Shown piece after piece: positions 47,343-57,919 of a stretch of 64,000 nt of DNA (position 1 is the first letter of the stretch; the number at the start of each line of letters is the position of its first letter). The DNA comes from Castanea sativa (Eukaryota; Streptophyta; Magnoliopsida; Fagales; Fagaceae): positions 25,616,390 through 25,680,389 of the forward strand of contig NC_134016.1 of assembly GCF_040712315.1 (NCBI RefSeq), written 5' to 3'. The notes below the pieces were generated by a model. It made no database searches, was not told the DNA's origin, and saw nothing but the letters and a program-made list of their open reading frames with translations. The position numbers were made by a program, and so were the translations under genes.

Positions 47343-50300
47343 TCATTCCCTCTGATTCTTGGAATAAAATCTCAGAACCACATTGAAGAAGAGGCGGTAA
47401 AGAACTCCCCAAGCCAGCAGGATCATGATGTCGTACCAAATACTTTTATCCTGAATGTCCATGTTGAACAAAATGTCTTCTCCGATCAGCGAAGACATTT
47501 TGTTGTGCAGTTCGCTGATCTTCAGGTCTCCCAGGGGACCTGATGTAAGATCCTTGGACTCCCCATTATAGCATCTTAAACCTTTGAATTCATTTGTTAG
47601 CAATGCCTCAAATGCGTATTTGATTTGCAGAGATGTAATGGAGCCACTTCCAATAAGAAGGTATTTGACTTCGCTTCAGGAAGAACCCACAAGTCAGAAA
47701 GAAGAGAGCTGTGGTAGCAATCACAACTGCATAGCCAGTTGGGTAGCTTGGAACTAGTGCACTAACAAGCATCACATATGCATTAGTAGTAATGAGTGAG
47801 GCATAGAGGATTATCCAGAAGTTAAGCAGACTACTTTTGAGTCGAAGAATGGCTTTGGTGATTCCAGCAAATGTGAAACCTTGAACAGCAAAGAATGGGA
47901 GGTAGACAAGAAGCGAGGAAATGACATAAGAAGAAGCACGATAAGCATTGTGGGAAGTCTCTCTGATGAAGATGAACCTTTCTTGGATAAAAGTAGGAAC
48001 AGCATCATTGGATGAAAAGAAAATAAGGCAAACTGAAAGATGTAGAAGTTAAGAAGCCGGTTGATTTCGATGAAGGTAGGGTGGTCAAGTCTTTTGAAAA
48101 GGGAAGATAGAATGAGTGACATAACTGTCAACACAATCACGTGAGAGGAAGAGTTCTGGAGTACGAACCACAATGAGTGCTGTTCTCCATGACAGGACTG
48201 CAACCTCACGGAGCCATGGATTTGCAAATTTGGCACCGTGATGTGGCTCGTCAAGTAGTTCTTCCTCTACCTCAAATTCTTCATATGAAGCTGGATATGA
48301 TGAGGCCATGGAATGGCTAATGATTCCAGGAGTTGTAATGGGGTTAAGTGAAGGTGTTGGATATTGGCTTGAAACTATACATCTTGGTCCTGGAGTGAAT
48401 CCAGGTGTGCGTCCAGGTGTTCTAGCCGGAGTCCATGATGGTGGACGATGAGGAGTACCCTTTACACCATGGTAAAGCCAGACTGAGAAATCTTTGTAGA
48501 ATTGAGAAGCTAAGCGCTGATTATAGACACTGCTTTGCTGGTGCATTGGTGTATGTGAAGGTATAGTTCGCTCAATCGAGTTGTCAAAATTCTCATCATC
48601 CTCGTCATCCTCATCATCCTCATCATAATCAGATTGGCTGGAGTCTGCTGCTGGTGCCTTGGAAGAAAATGCATGACTACCGAGGCTGATATGCTTAGAT
48701 GCAGCAGGGGTCTTTGTATAAGGTGTCTGAGGTGTCCGAGGTGTTTGTGTTTTTGGTGTTTTTCGGATGGGAGTTCTGGCCACTAGATCAGGTTTGATGC
48801 CATCTCTTTGGAACAGCACCAATGGGTCTACTCCTACGGTTGATTCATCATAATCTTTGATCACATCTAGGAGATACTCAATGCTGTTCTCATTTTCTGG
48901 TACTGGCCTTCCAAATCCTGATAGGTGAGTTGGAAGGGCATGTGGACCTCTCAAATATATCAGTCTTCCCCTGTGAATACATATTTAGCTCTATAAGCTT
49001 CAAATCACAAAGGCACTTTCTTTAAGCTTTTTCACATTTAGGCCAATATTTTCCAAATTGTATATTATTCATCTTGACCTGGATTCATTTTTAAGTGGTG
49101 TATATCAGAAACAGTTATACTAGGTGTAATTTGGAGATCAATAACTATCTCATTATAAAATGTTTCAATTTCAAGTATTTTTAATTTTAACTTTAAAATT
49201 ATATGCAAAACATGAATTTATGGACTGTATAATAAAAAATATCCGATTAACACGAAATTTAGTGTGTATGTTAAGCATAACAATAAATATATAATACAAC
49301 AACATAGTTCTCAAATTATTAATATAATAATAACTTATGAAATGGTGTAATATCATAAAGAGTTATACTGTGTAACTTTTTTCTAATTCGACATATATTT
49401 TTTGGGAATTCTATTGTTAGATTATATATTTTCATTGTTCTTTAATATATAATGCTAAATTGAAACTCATGTTTTGCATATAATTTTAGATTTAAACATT
49501 TTTTGATGAGATGGTTCTTGATATAATCTAATAGTTGATTTGTCAAAATATTATTTCAATGAAAAATTATGGTATGGCTTAATATCACATAGAATTATAT
49601 CGATTGTAACTTGGACCTTATTTATATATAGATCATCTTTATGGTCTAGATTTATGCTTGATTTGCAGGATGGCTAATGTTTTTATATTCTAAATTATGC
49701 AGATATATAGTACGACTTTTCCAATGGTTAAAGTTAATGTTTAATTTCTTTACCTTGCAAGGACAGTGATACGGTCCAGAAGCAATTGAATTCGAAATGA
49801 AGGCTGGTGGATGGTCAGAAGGACTATGCTGCCACCTTTAGCTATGTCCTTTACCTTTTCCACGACACTGAAAGCGCTTGTAGAATCAAGACCTGAGGTG
49901 GGTTCGTCAAGGAACAGCAGTGATGGCTTATGGATGATGTCAACTCCAATAGACACCCTCCGGCGTTCACCTCCTGACACCCCTCTTGTTCCTTCATCAC
50001 CAATGTACGTATGTGCTGCACTCTGCACATTCATAACAACATCCATGGCTACTTGTTTTTTAATTCAATTATTATAACATGGGGGAGGGGTATTGGAACC
50101 CTGATTCTTGTCAGTAAGGAGACTAAACAATACCACTAAGCTAACTTTGTGTGTAAGAGAGACGGAGAGACAGAGAGAGGCCTACAGACTTATACCTGCA
50201 AGACAAGTTGATTAATGAGCTCATAGACTCTCATTTTCTTTTCACCCCTTGAAATGGAAGGAGGAAGCCTGACCTCGGCTGCGAACAAGAATGTTTCGAA

Positions 50301-50849
50301 CACTGTCAACATGGGGAAGAGCTGGTCGGATTGCATCACATAGGAAGAAATCATCTTCATGTAGCTTGTAGTAACCTACATGACCAACCAATATATATCA
50401 CCACCATTCTTAACCCAAAAAAGAAACAAAAAATTGTTAAAAAAATCTTATAAGAAGTTGAGAAATTAAGAGAGGTAAGAAGGATTACTGGCTTTCCATC
50501 GATTCTAACTGATCCTTCGAGACTCCCTTGTGCAATCTGACCAGCCAAGGCATCAAAGAAATGTGGATTTACCAGCACCACTAGGCTCCATGATGGCCAC
50601 TATTTCACCTTTCATTGCTTGGCCAGAGATGTCATTAAGAAGATATGTTTCTTTCTTGACCCAAACACCTTCCTTTTTCTACTTCTTTATGACACTGTAT
50701 GAGAGGTTATTGAATTCAAGACCTTGTCCTGGAATAATCTTGCGTGGGCCAGCTGCAGGTGCCACACCATTTTTAGCAGCAACTGATTTGTCCATGTGTA
50801 AAAGAGTCTCAAGGCTTCTATTCGAATCCTCTCTGCCGAGCTTTGCCAT
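47343..50849 (-). pseudogene. STR: STR-like ABCG half-transporter pseudogene
   Basis: Four exons on the minus strand: 50849-50489, 50375-50196, 50022-49754, 48970-47343, all with GT-AG introns; discounting indels about 812 codons, the size of STR (STUNTED ARBUSCULE). ABC domain: Walker A in exon 1, [12 protein letters not shown] and [13 protein letters not shown] in exon 3, TIHQPS after it. Exon 4 holds the STR-type Pro/Thr-rich linker ([17 protein letters not shown]) and the membrane part. STR partners STR2 in the periarbuscular membrane and is required for arbuscules, probably exporting lipid. Breaks: TAG for Gln at 50679-50681; Walker A Gly to Glu at 50586-50588; +1 near 50555; -2 near 48138; -1 near 48035; +1 near 47625. 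It cannot make a full transporter. Confidence 0.87.
48971..49753 (-). other. Intron 3 of the STR pseudogene
   Basis: 783 bp, AT-rich, canonical GTAAAG donor and CACAG acceptor. No insertion with target duplication is recognised. The small ORF inside is meaningless. Confidence 0.6.
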
Positions 50850-51221
50850 TGTGGTGACTTTCAGTGAGCACTTTTTTCCTTAGCTTAGACAGAGGCAAGG
50901 AGCTCTTAAGAGTTGAAATTGAGCTGTGAAACAGTAAAAAAGGAGGAGCTGTAGAGCATCAAATGTGGACAAAAAGTGACGATTAAAATGAAAGAAACAA
51001 GAGAATTGTAAGGGGGTGAATGCTTGAGAACAAAAGGAAAAATTACGAATCAGACGGCAACACTCAGGAGAAGAATTGCTGTGGCTTTCTGTCTCTCTCA
51101 CGTCCCTTTGAGCTTGACAACTTACATGCTTTGATTTTGCCGGGAGATGTTCTGGTTTTGTATCATTGTGAACTAGAGGACAACTTCCGCCTTTCATTTT
51201 GTTTTCTGCAGTTAATGTTAG
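50850..51221 (-). other. Upstream region of the STR pseudogene
   Basis: Would hold promoter and leader of the former STR gene. I see no definite TATA box and no complete arbuscule-type cis element; a MITE lies directly upstream from 51222. Confidence 0.35.
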
Positions 51222-51617
51222 GACAAAGTTTAGTTATAAAATTAGTTGTAACTTTAAGCTACAAATTCACTCAATAAAATAAATATTATAACATATTTTG
51301 AAAATCTAACCGTTGAATTGCATGTTCTTTACACTCTTAATACACATTTTAAATTTTGTGTCAATCAGATATTATTTACTATATGATCTATAAGCTCATA
51401 TTTTGTGCATAATTTTAAATTACAAAAACTTGCAATTTAACAAATTTATTGATGACATAACTATTGATCTTTAATTTTCTTGAAATTTTGCAAGTATGGA
51501 GGATATAAGAAGAAGATGTAATCCAATGGTGGATTTGTCAAAATTCACCTCCAATAAAAAGATATCAAGTAAGTTTATAGCCTAAGGCTACAACTAATTT
51601 TGTAGCTAAACTTTGTC
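51222..51617. mobile_element. Intact MITE with long terminal inverted repeats
   Basis: Left end GACAAAGTTTAGTTATAAAA, inverted right end GACAAAGTTTAGCTACAAAA; the match runs about 34 bp. It is the uninterrupted relative of the copy around 29800-34613. A copy of 'ttag(g)a' lies on both sides, but no clean target duplication was resolved. Confidence 0.78.
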
Positions 51618-53682
51618 TTGTTAGGACAAACGGCAAAAAGTTAGCTGATTCTGCCATGTTTAGATACATTGTAACACATTCCCTAGTGAACCTGGTTGCA
51701 TTCCCATCCACCCTTTTTTATTTTTTGAAACAACATTACCATCCACCAGTATATAATATGAATGCATATTTTATAGCACTAGTCAATAACCTGTGTAATG
51801 TGAACACAAAGTTAAAGACTTTCATTTTAGAGTAGTGTTTATTACACACAATTTTACACATCTTATTTTTGAATTGAAACCATTACTTGAAATCATGATT
51901 TTGAACTTGGAAGTCGTAGTTTTAGTTCAAAAATGGGGCGTGTGTAATAGCTTGTGTGCATCAAGTATTACTCTTTAGTTTATATTATATATAAATTTTT
52001 TGAATTCAGCTTGTGGTGAGTCCAAATATTGTGTCTAGCCTATGAAGCTTTCGTCATTTTCACCTTAATTATCCCCTCCTCTTCCAAAAAAATTCATATG
52101 TTCGTAAGTGTGAAACCTCACATTTCACATTCACAATAAGAAATGAAATCATACTATAAAATAATAGTGTTGACACCCCATTTTGTACCTCTTATAACTT
52201 GAGCCCCCATTCCCAAATGACGATAATTAGGGAGGTCAATTGCTAATAATTAAGAAGAATTTAATTTTAATTTTCAAAATATATGAAAACCTCACTGAAA
52301 CCCTAGCTTTGCACGCACAAGCTTTGATACTTGTGTTGCAAGATATCAAATCTGCAAATGTAGGTTGGAGTTGTTGGAGTCTTGTATGGAGATTTTCTTG
52401 TGAAAAATGAAGCAAGAATGATCTCACATCGATTGGTAACAACCCTACACCCCTTCCCGAGCACTAAAAAAAGCCCCTACGAGAACACTTAGCAAAACAT
52501 ACCGAAAAGTAATTCAAAAGTGAGTTTTATAGCTGAATTCCTTCAATTTGAGTACTCTTGCTTGGCCAAGACCTTAGGTTTAGGCCCTTTAGTTGCAACT
52601 TTACCCTTAGTGTTTATTTTTCTTATGTTTAGATTAATTAAGAGAAGCAGTCAAGAATCAAATGTTGACTTTGTTTGAGGTATGTTGTTGGCTTGGTTAT
52701 TATTTATTTTCATTGCTATTTAGTTTTCATTCCATTAGGAGTTTTTAATTTTTTGGTAAATAAAAGTTTTTAATTTTGTAGTTTAATTTAGTAGCTTTAA
52801 TCAGGTTAGAAATATGTTCTACGATAGAGTAGTTTAGTAGCTTTAACTAGGTTAGAAATATGTTCTAGAATAGAGTAGTTTAAAATTCTAGGGTTTATGT
52901 CTCAAGGTGCACACGCAGATTTGACCCTTGCATGTGTAGCTCTAGGAATATGTGTATGTAGGCTCACTAAGAAATCCCTATTTGAATAGTTTATGCTTCT
53001 TTCTACTTTCAATTGTTTTTGTTTGATCTCGTTTGGATCATAGGAACAAGTTTAGGATTTTGTGATAACTTAGAACATGCTTAGGAGATTATGATCAAAG
53101 AAAAATGACTAGAAATTCGATTAGGATTGCAATCAAGATCAAAACATGAATTTTAACATGAACATGCATTCTAACTATTATGGTAATGAGATGATGCGGT
53201 AAGATAAGTAGCATAGTGGGTAATCACATAATTCCATGACCACATGTATGTTTGATAACATAAATGATGTGATAATATTTATATGAAGTGATTAACATGA
53301 TGTATGTAATGATAATATGATGTGTATGATGGCATAATGATGATGATGACGAGGAAGGATATATATCTTGATGTGTGATGACATAATTATGATGAATGAA
53401 TGGATGGATGATGCATGTGATGATGCAAATGAATGTATTGTGATGGTAAACCTAATGTTTATGTAGGTGTGTGCGTCTTTACCTCTTCTTGCATGCTTAG
53501 GATAGCCAATTAGGGATTCATTGATAAAATTAGGCTATTGAACATAAGAGTGGAGACTGGCCATAGGTTGATTGGACTTGCGTATGTAATACCCTCCCAA
53601 GACCATTCCCTAAATTTGAAGCTTTTGCTTGGTGCGTAGACCTCTGCTAGGGGCCAAAGTCCTAGTGTATGGAAGTTTGAAA
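51618..53682. other. Intergenic, repeat-derived, no gene
   Basis: TGTTGACACCCCATTTTGTACC near 52169 resembles the start of the old Tat/Ogre-like LTR, but no primer site follows. A 46-bp tandem duplication lies at 52791-52882 (gtagctttaa at 52791 and 52837). At 53160-53450 the sequence is a low-complexity mix of atgatg and gatgatgat motifs. No coding gene. Confidence 0.45.
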
Positions 53683-53692
53683 AGAGATTTAG

Positions 53693-54053
53693 CGCCAAAA
53701 TGGGGTTTTCCCCCTTTCAGCAAAAACAAGTAGCAAAATGCCACTATTTTGAAACTATTTAGTCATATGACCCTGTTTTAAACTTGATTTTCTAAAAATC
53801 AAGTTTCAATGAAATATTTGATTTTTAGAAAATCGAGTTATAGGGAAAAAACTTTAAAAAAAAAAAAGTACATGGAACTCGAGTTCCATGTAACATTTTG
53901 CAAGTAACTCAATTCTCATTAAATCGAGTTTTTCATTGAAACTCAACATTTAGAAAATTGAGTTTCAAAACAGGAGCATATGGCTAAATAGTTTTAGAAC
54001 ATGAGCATTTTGCTACTTGTTTTTGCTGAAAGGGGCAAAACCGCATTTTCTCC
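53693..54053. mobile_element. Foldback MULE-type MITE, copy 1
   Basis: Flanked by AGAGATTTAG at 53683-53692 and 54054-54063 (10 bp). The ends cgccaaaatggggttttccc and aaaaccgcattttctcc are near-inverted, as are the inner tagcaaaatg/cattttgctacttg stretches. The centre contains aaatcgag/ctcgattt type palindromes. No ORF. Ten-base duplication and long TIRs suggest Mutator-like origin. Confidence 0.82.
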
Positions 54054-54198
54054 AGAGATTTAGAGAATACATAGAGAGTTTGCTTGTTAGGGACGATAGA
54101 ATCGTTTGAGTGAAACCCAATTATCTTATTTATAGTTGTGTTTGTGCACTTTCATGAATGGTCATAAATCTTTAAATAGTTGTGCATGCCCTTCCTAA

Positions 54199-54350
54199 GG
54201 GCTGTAACAATTCACTAAACAATGTACATTTGTGAGTTCTCTAAAATATGGCCTTTGAATGGAAGCTTGTCACAGGGTTGTAACGATTCACCAAACAATG
54301 TATATTTGTGAGTTCCCTAAAATGTAGCCTTTGAATGGAAGCTTGTCATA
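54199..54350. repeat. 76-bp tandem duplication
   Basis: gggctgtaacaattcac at 54199 and gggttgtaacgattcac at 54275 start two units that run to tggaagcttgtca. A handful of substitutions separate them. Non-coding. Confidence 0.8.
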
Positions 54351-54667
54351 TGAATAGCCTTATTAGGAGTAGCTAGTTCTAGATTACATCGCTAAGTTTA
54401 GGGTTAGGGTGCAATTAGGCTTCTTCACTTGGTTTAGGTCCAAGAGCCACTTTAACTCGTATATGCAAAGGTCTAACAAAACAAGACTTGGGCCTATAAT
54501 TAGGATATGAGATTCCGAAGGTGTTAGACACTTAAGCTCTCTTGATTGAATGAATAAGCCTCTAGTAGTGTTACATGGCCATATCAAATTAAGAAGCTAC
54601 TAAGGTGGATTCCTACCTTAAGCATTCATTTTCGAGATTATATCTCATTGTGAAGACAAATATGTAC

Positions 54668-55023
54668 GGCCAAAATGGGCATTTGCCCATTTCGCCCGAA
54701 ACAAGTAGCAAAATGTCTTTGTTCTGAAATTATTTAGCAAAATGCCCTTATTTTGAAATTCGATTTTAAAAAATTGAGTTTAAATGAAAAACTCGATTAA
54801 TAAAAATCGAGTTACTTGCAAAATGTTACATGGAGCTCAAGTTCTATCTAATTTTTTTTATAAAGTTTTTTGCCTATAACTTGATTTTCTAAAAATCGAG
54901 TTTTTCATTGAAACTCGATTTTTAGAAAATCGAGTTTAAAAAAGGAGTATATGGCTAAATAGTTTCAAAACATAGGCCTTTTGCTACTTGTTTTGGGTGA
55001 AAGGGACAAATGCCCATTTTGGT
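54668..55023. mobile_element. Foldback MULE-type MITE, copy 2
   Basis: Flanked by AAATATGTAC at 54658-54667 and 55024-55033 (10 bp). Ends ggccaaaatgggcatttgcc and gacaaatgcccattttggtct are inverted copies. The inside repeats aaactcgatttttagaaaat in both orientations. Same family as 53693-54053. Confidence 0.85.
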
Positions 55024-55033
55024 CTAAATATGT

Positions 55034-56396
55034 ACATACAAAATGTTAGAAGAGAAGAAAAAGATATTTAAAACAAAGCATGCTAGAATTTCAATCAAAT
55101 ATCGAAGGATATAAACAAAGATCATCTTTTGTGTGTGTGTGTGTGTGTGTCATACCAATGATGGATATATATGAATGCTTCTAGAATGCATACAAATCCT
55201 CTTCTAGAATTGTATATTTTCTCTAATTTAAAAATTCTTCTCCCCCTTTTTTACACATATTTCAATTAATTTTAAACTATTGATTTTGTGCATTGTGGAG
55301 GACTCAAACATTGTTAAACAATATATTTTCCATGGTAAAAAAGATCATTTGAAGTTCATGTAAAAGCCCTAATTAAACTTAGACTTTCTTGAAACCCTAA
55401 CTCTAGGTGCAATCATTACGCAGTCAAATCAAGACATATCATAAAAACATTCATGATTCTTATGTTCCTACATATTTAACATCAAACAAAGCGTCACAAC
55501 TAAATTAAAGAATCAAATCAGAAAGAAAATATAATATTTTCATAATTTATTAAGGTAAAGAATCATGGAAGAATGAGACCATCCATGTTACTTATTGCGT
55601 GCACATCTTGGTCATAAGAAATTTTTGTTGGCAGCATGATGGTTCGTACCCATGCCCTTGGCCTTATCTTTATTGTCTGTACAATAACTCTACTAAAACT
55701 ATATAAAATGTCATTTTTATTGTGGCTTGGCCTTTTCATTTTTAGGAACTGCTTCCTCTTAACACCCCCTTCCCACCTTTCTTGTTAAAAAAAGCATAAT
55801 ATTTTATCACACTTTTGGTATTGATCTAGGTGGTTAGACGGGGATTGCAAATCCTTTTTTTTCCTAGATAAGAAAATAGAAGTTTACATTTATGAAATAA
55901 TCAAACATACTAATTAAAAAGACAGTTGAAAACTTATATCACATATTCATTCTTTATTTTCAAAGATAAAAATTATCATAAATTTTTCCAAAAAAATCAT
56001 ATATTAGACAAAAGACTACTTATTTTACATACAATATTAGCAATATAAATTAAATTTAATGTTGATTTATTCAAAACATTAGAACCACTATACTATCATG
56101 GTCAAATATATTTCATTCTTTATCCTTTGGAAAAATAAATAAACAAATAATGCAATATATAAATAATATAATATAAGCTTACATCTTCTCCCAGGCAAAA
56201 GGAAATTTAAAAATAAATAAATATTGACTTTTTTTTTTTCATCTCCACTTGTTCTAAAACACTATGGTTGGAGTAGTATTCACTAGCCATAAGAATTTCG
56301 TGCTTCATTCTCCATGTCTTCATCATCATTAACACCATAAAGCCATTTTTCACGATGTAGTAACTCCGTGAGAGCCATGCAAATAGCTTATGGGGG
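55034..56396. other. Intergenic, no gene
   Basis: AT-rich. A (GT)10 run lies at 55131-55150. The stretch around 54505-54520, just to the left, contains ggtgttagacac, similar to the old LTR's ggtgttaggcac, so a decayed LTR relative may underlie this area. Confidence 0.4.
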
Positions 56397-56866
56397 TGTT
56401 ACAAACTCATGGGTAGAACTTATCCTTGAAAACCGGCTTGCAAGGGGAGGGAGCCCAAGAGCTTATAATTACATGATTAAGTTTATACTTAATTCATGTG
56501 GAACACTAGGATCATAACATACCATCACGCTTTATAGCTGACGTCCACGACAACTCACTCTAGTGACACTGACCTGATGGTAGCTCTTTCTCTTTTTGGC
56601 GGCTCCACTCATTTATCAGTAATTTTAATCTAGTCTCTAGGTCATCCCTTTCGAGATCTGACCCCAAAGCTGCAACTTATTTAATTCCATACTCGATGAG
56701 TTACATCTAATTATTCGACGTGGTGGTTGACTCTGATAGCAAATGTTAGGAACCTATAAGTAGAACTCACCCTTGAACATTGCCTTGCAAGGAGAGGGTG
56801 CCCAAAAGCTTGTAAACACATGGATAAACTCATACTTAATCCATGTAGGATACTAGGATCATAACA
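56397..56866 (-). mobile_element. TRIM element with 123-bp LTRs
   Basis: Direct repeats 56397-56519 and 56744-56866 are both 123 bp, start TGTTA and end TAACA. On the minus strand the sequence after the right-hand LTR reads TTTGCTATCAGAGTC, a mutated Met-tRNA primer site (usual TGGTATCAGAGC). The internal part is about 224 bp without coding capacity. GGGGG and GGGGT flank the ends, a probable 5-bp duplication with one change. Confidence 0.78.
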
Positions 56867-57413
56867 GGGGTGACTTCTTAAATTCTTCTCAAACATACAG
56901 AGAGCTAGTACTCATTTAAGATCTCCACCACTTATTTAACCAATATATATATATATATATATATATCCACCAATTTTCATACATGAGGGTGTCTGTTTTA
57001 TTATTGTCTCTCTATCTCTTCTGTGAAATGGTTGAGAATGACAATTTCACCCTAACTCAATTCATCCTGTGTGGTTTTCCCTGTGCGAAAAAGAGTTAAT
57101 GGGGTTGGGATAGGGTGAAAAGTTTTCCTCAACATATGGGATAAGGTATAAAGATGGCTTTACTAGTTTTGTTTGATCTATATTATTGTATTTTATTAAT
57201 TTTTGAATATATCATTTTCTAAATTGGATGCAAGAAAAATTGGGGTCAGATGATGAGATTCTTGTCCCCTCTTTAGGATGGGGGAAGCCCACATAGAGGG
57301 CAATGAGTTAGGTTGGAAGCGAGGGAAAGTTGAAGATATTTTGCCATCCATAATAAGGTGGTTTTGACATTGATGAGAAAAAGAAAAGAAGAAGAAATGG
57401 TCAAGGCCACTAT

Positions 57414-57450
<37 letters not shown>

Positions 57451-57919
57451 ACTAATAAAATATGTATTAAAATTATATTAAAAATACGATATTTTTTAAA
57501 AAAATAATCAAATTACATATATAATTTAAATATATATTAAATAAAAATCACATACACACATTCTAGGTGAACAAAGTGAGTAAAACCTATCTTTGTTTGT
57601 CACTTCTTTAGAATGGGGAAAACTTGCATAGAACGGGATAAGACAGGGAAGGTTAAGTATGGTAAACATTTTTTCAATCCCTAGGCAGGGGTAACATGAG
57701 GTGAGGCCTTACAAGGTTGGACATGACCTTGTGGGGTAGAACAGGTTGCCTTGACATATAGGTTGAGGATGTGGTAAGGTAACTCTTTTGAAAGGCAAGG
57801 GCACGATACACATGACCTGGCCTTACCTTACCTCATTATCATCCCTAGAATTTGTGGACCCCGTAATGGTATAATGGCACTAAGCCACTAATCCTCAACA
57901 CCCACGCACTCTATCCTAG
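56867..57919. other. Intergenic, degenerate repeats, no gene
   Basis: An (AT) run lies at 56943-56966, a compound (TG)(AG) microsatellite at 57414-57449. Recurrent gggg-rich motifs (ggttgggatagggtg, aatggggaaaac, acgggataagacaggg) suggest a decayed hAT-like element, but no ends with a duplication were resolved. Confidence 0.4.

Noticed and set aside
47343..50849. Functional ABCG transporter gene
   Set aside because: Nonsense codon, Walker A change and four frameshifts; even if some were sequencing errors, their combination is unlikely to be.
52169..55600. Second complete Tat/Ogre-type LTR element
   Set aside because: Only a start-like TGTTGACACCCCATTTTG and a ggtgttagacac motif in the opposite orientation were seen; no primer site, gag or paired LTR.
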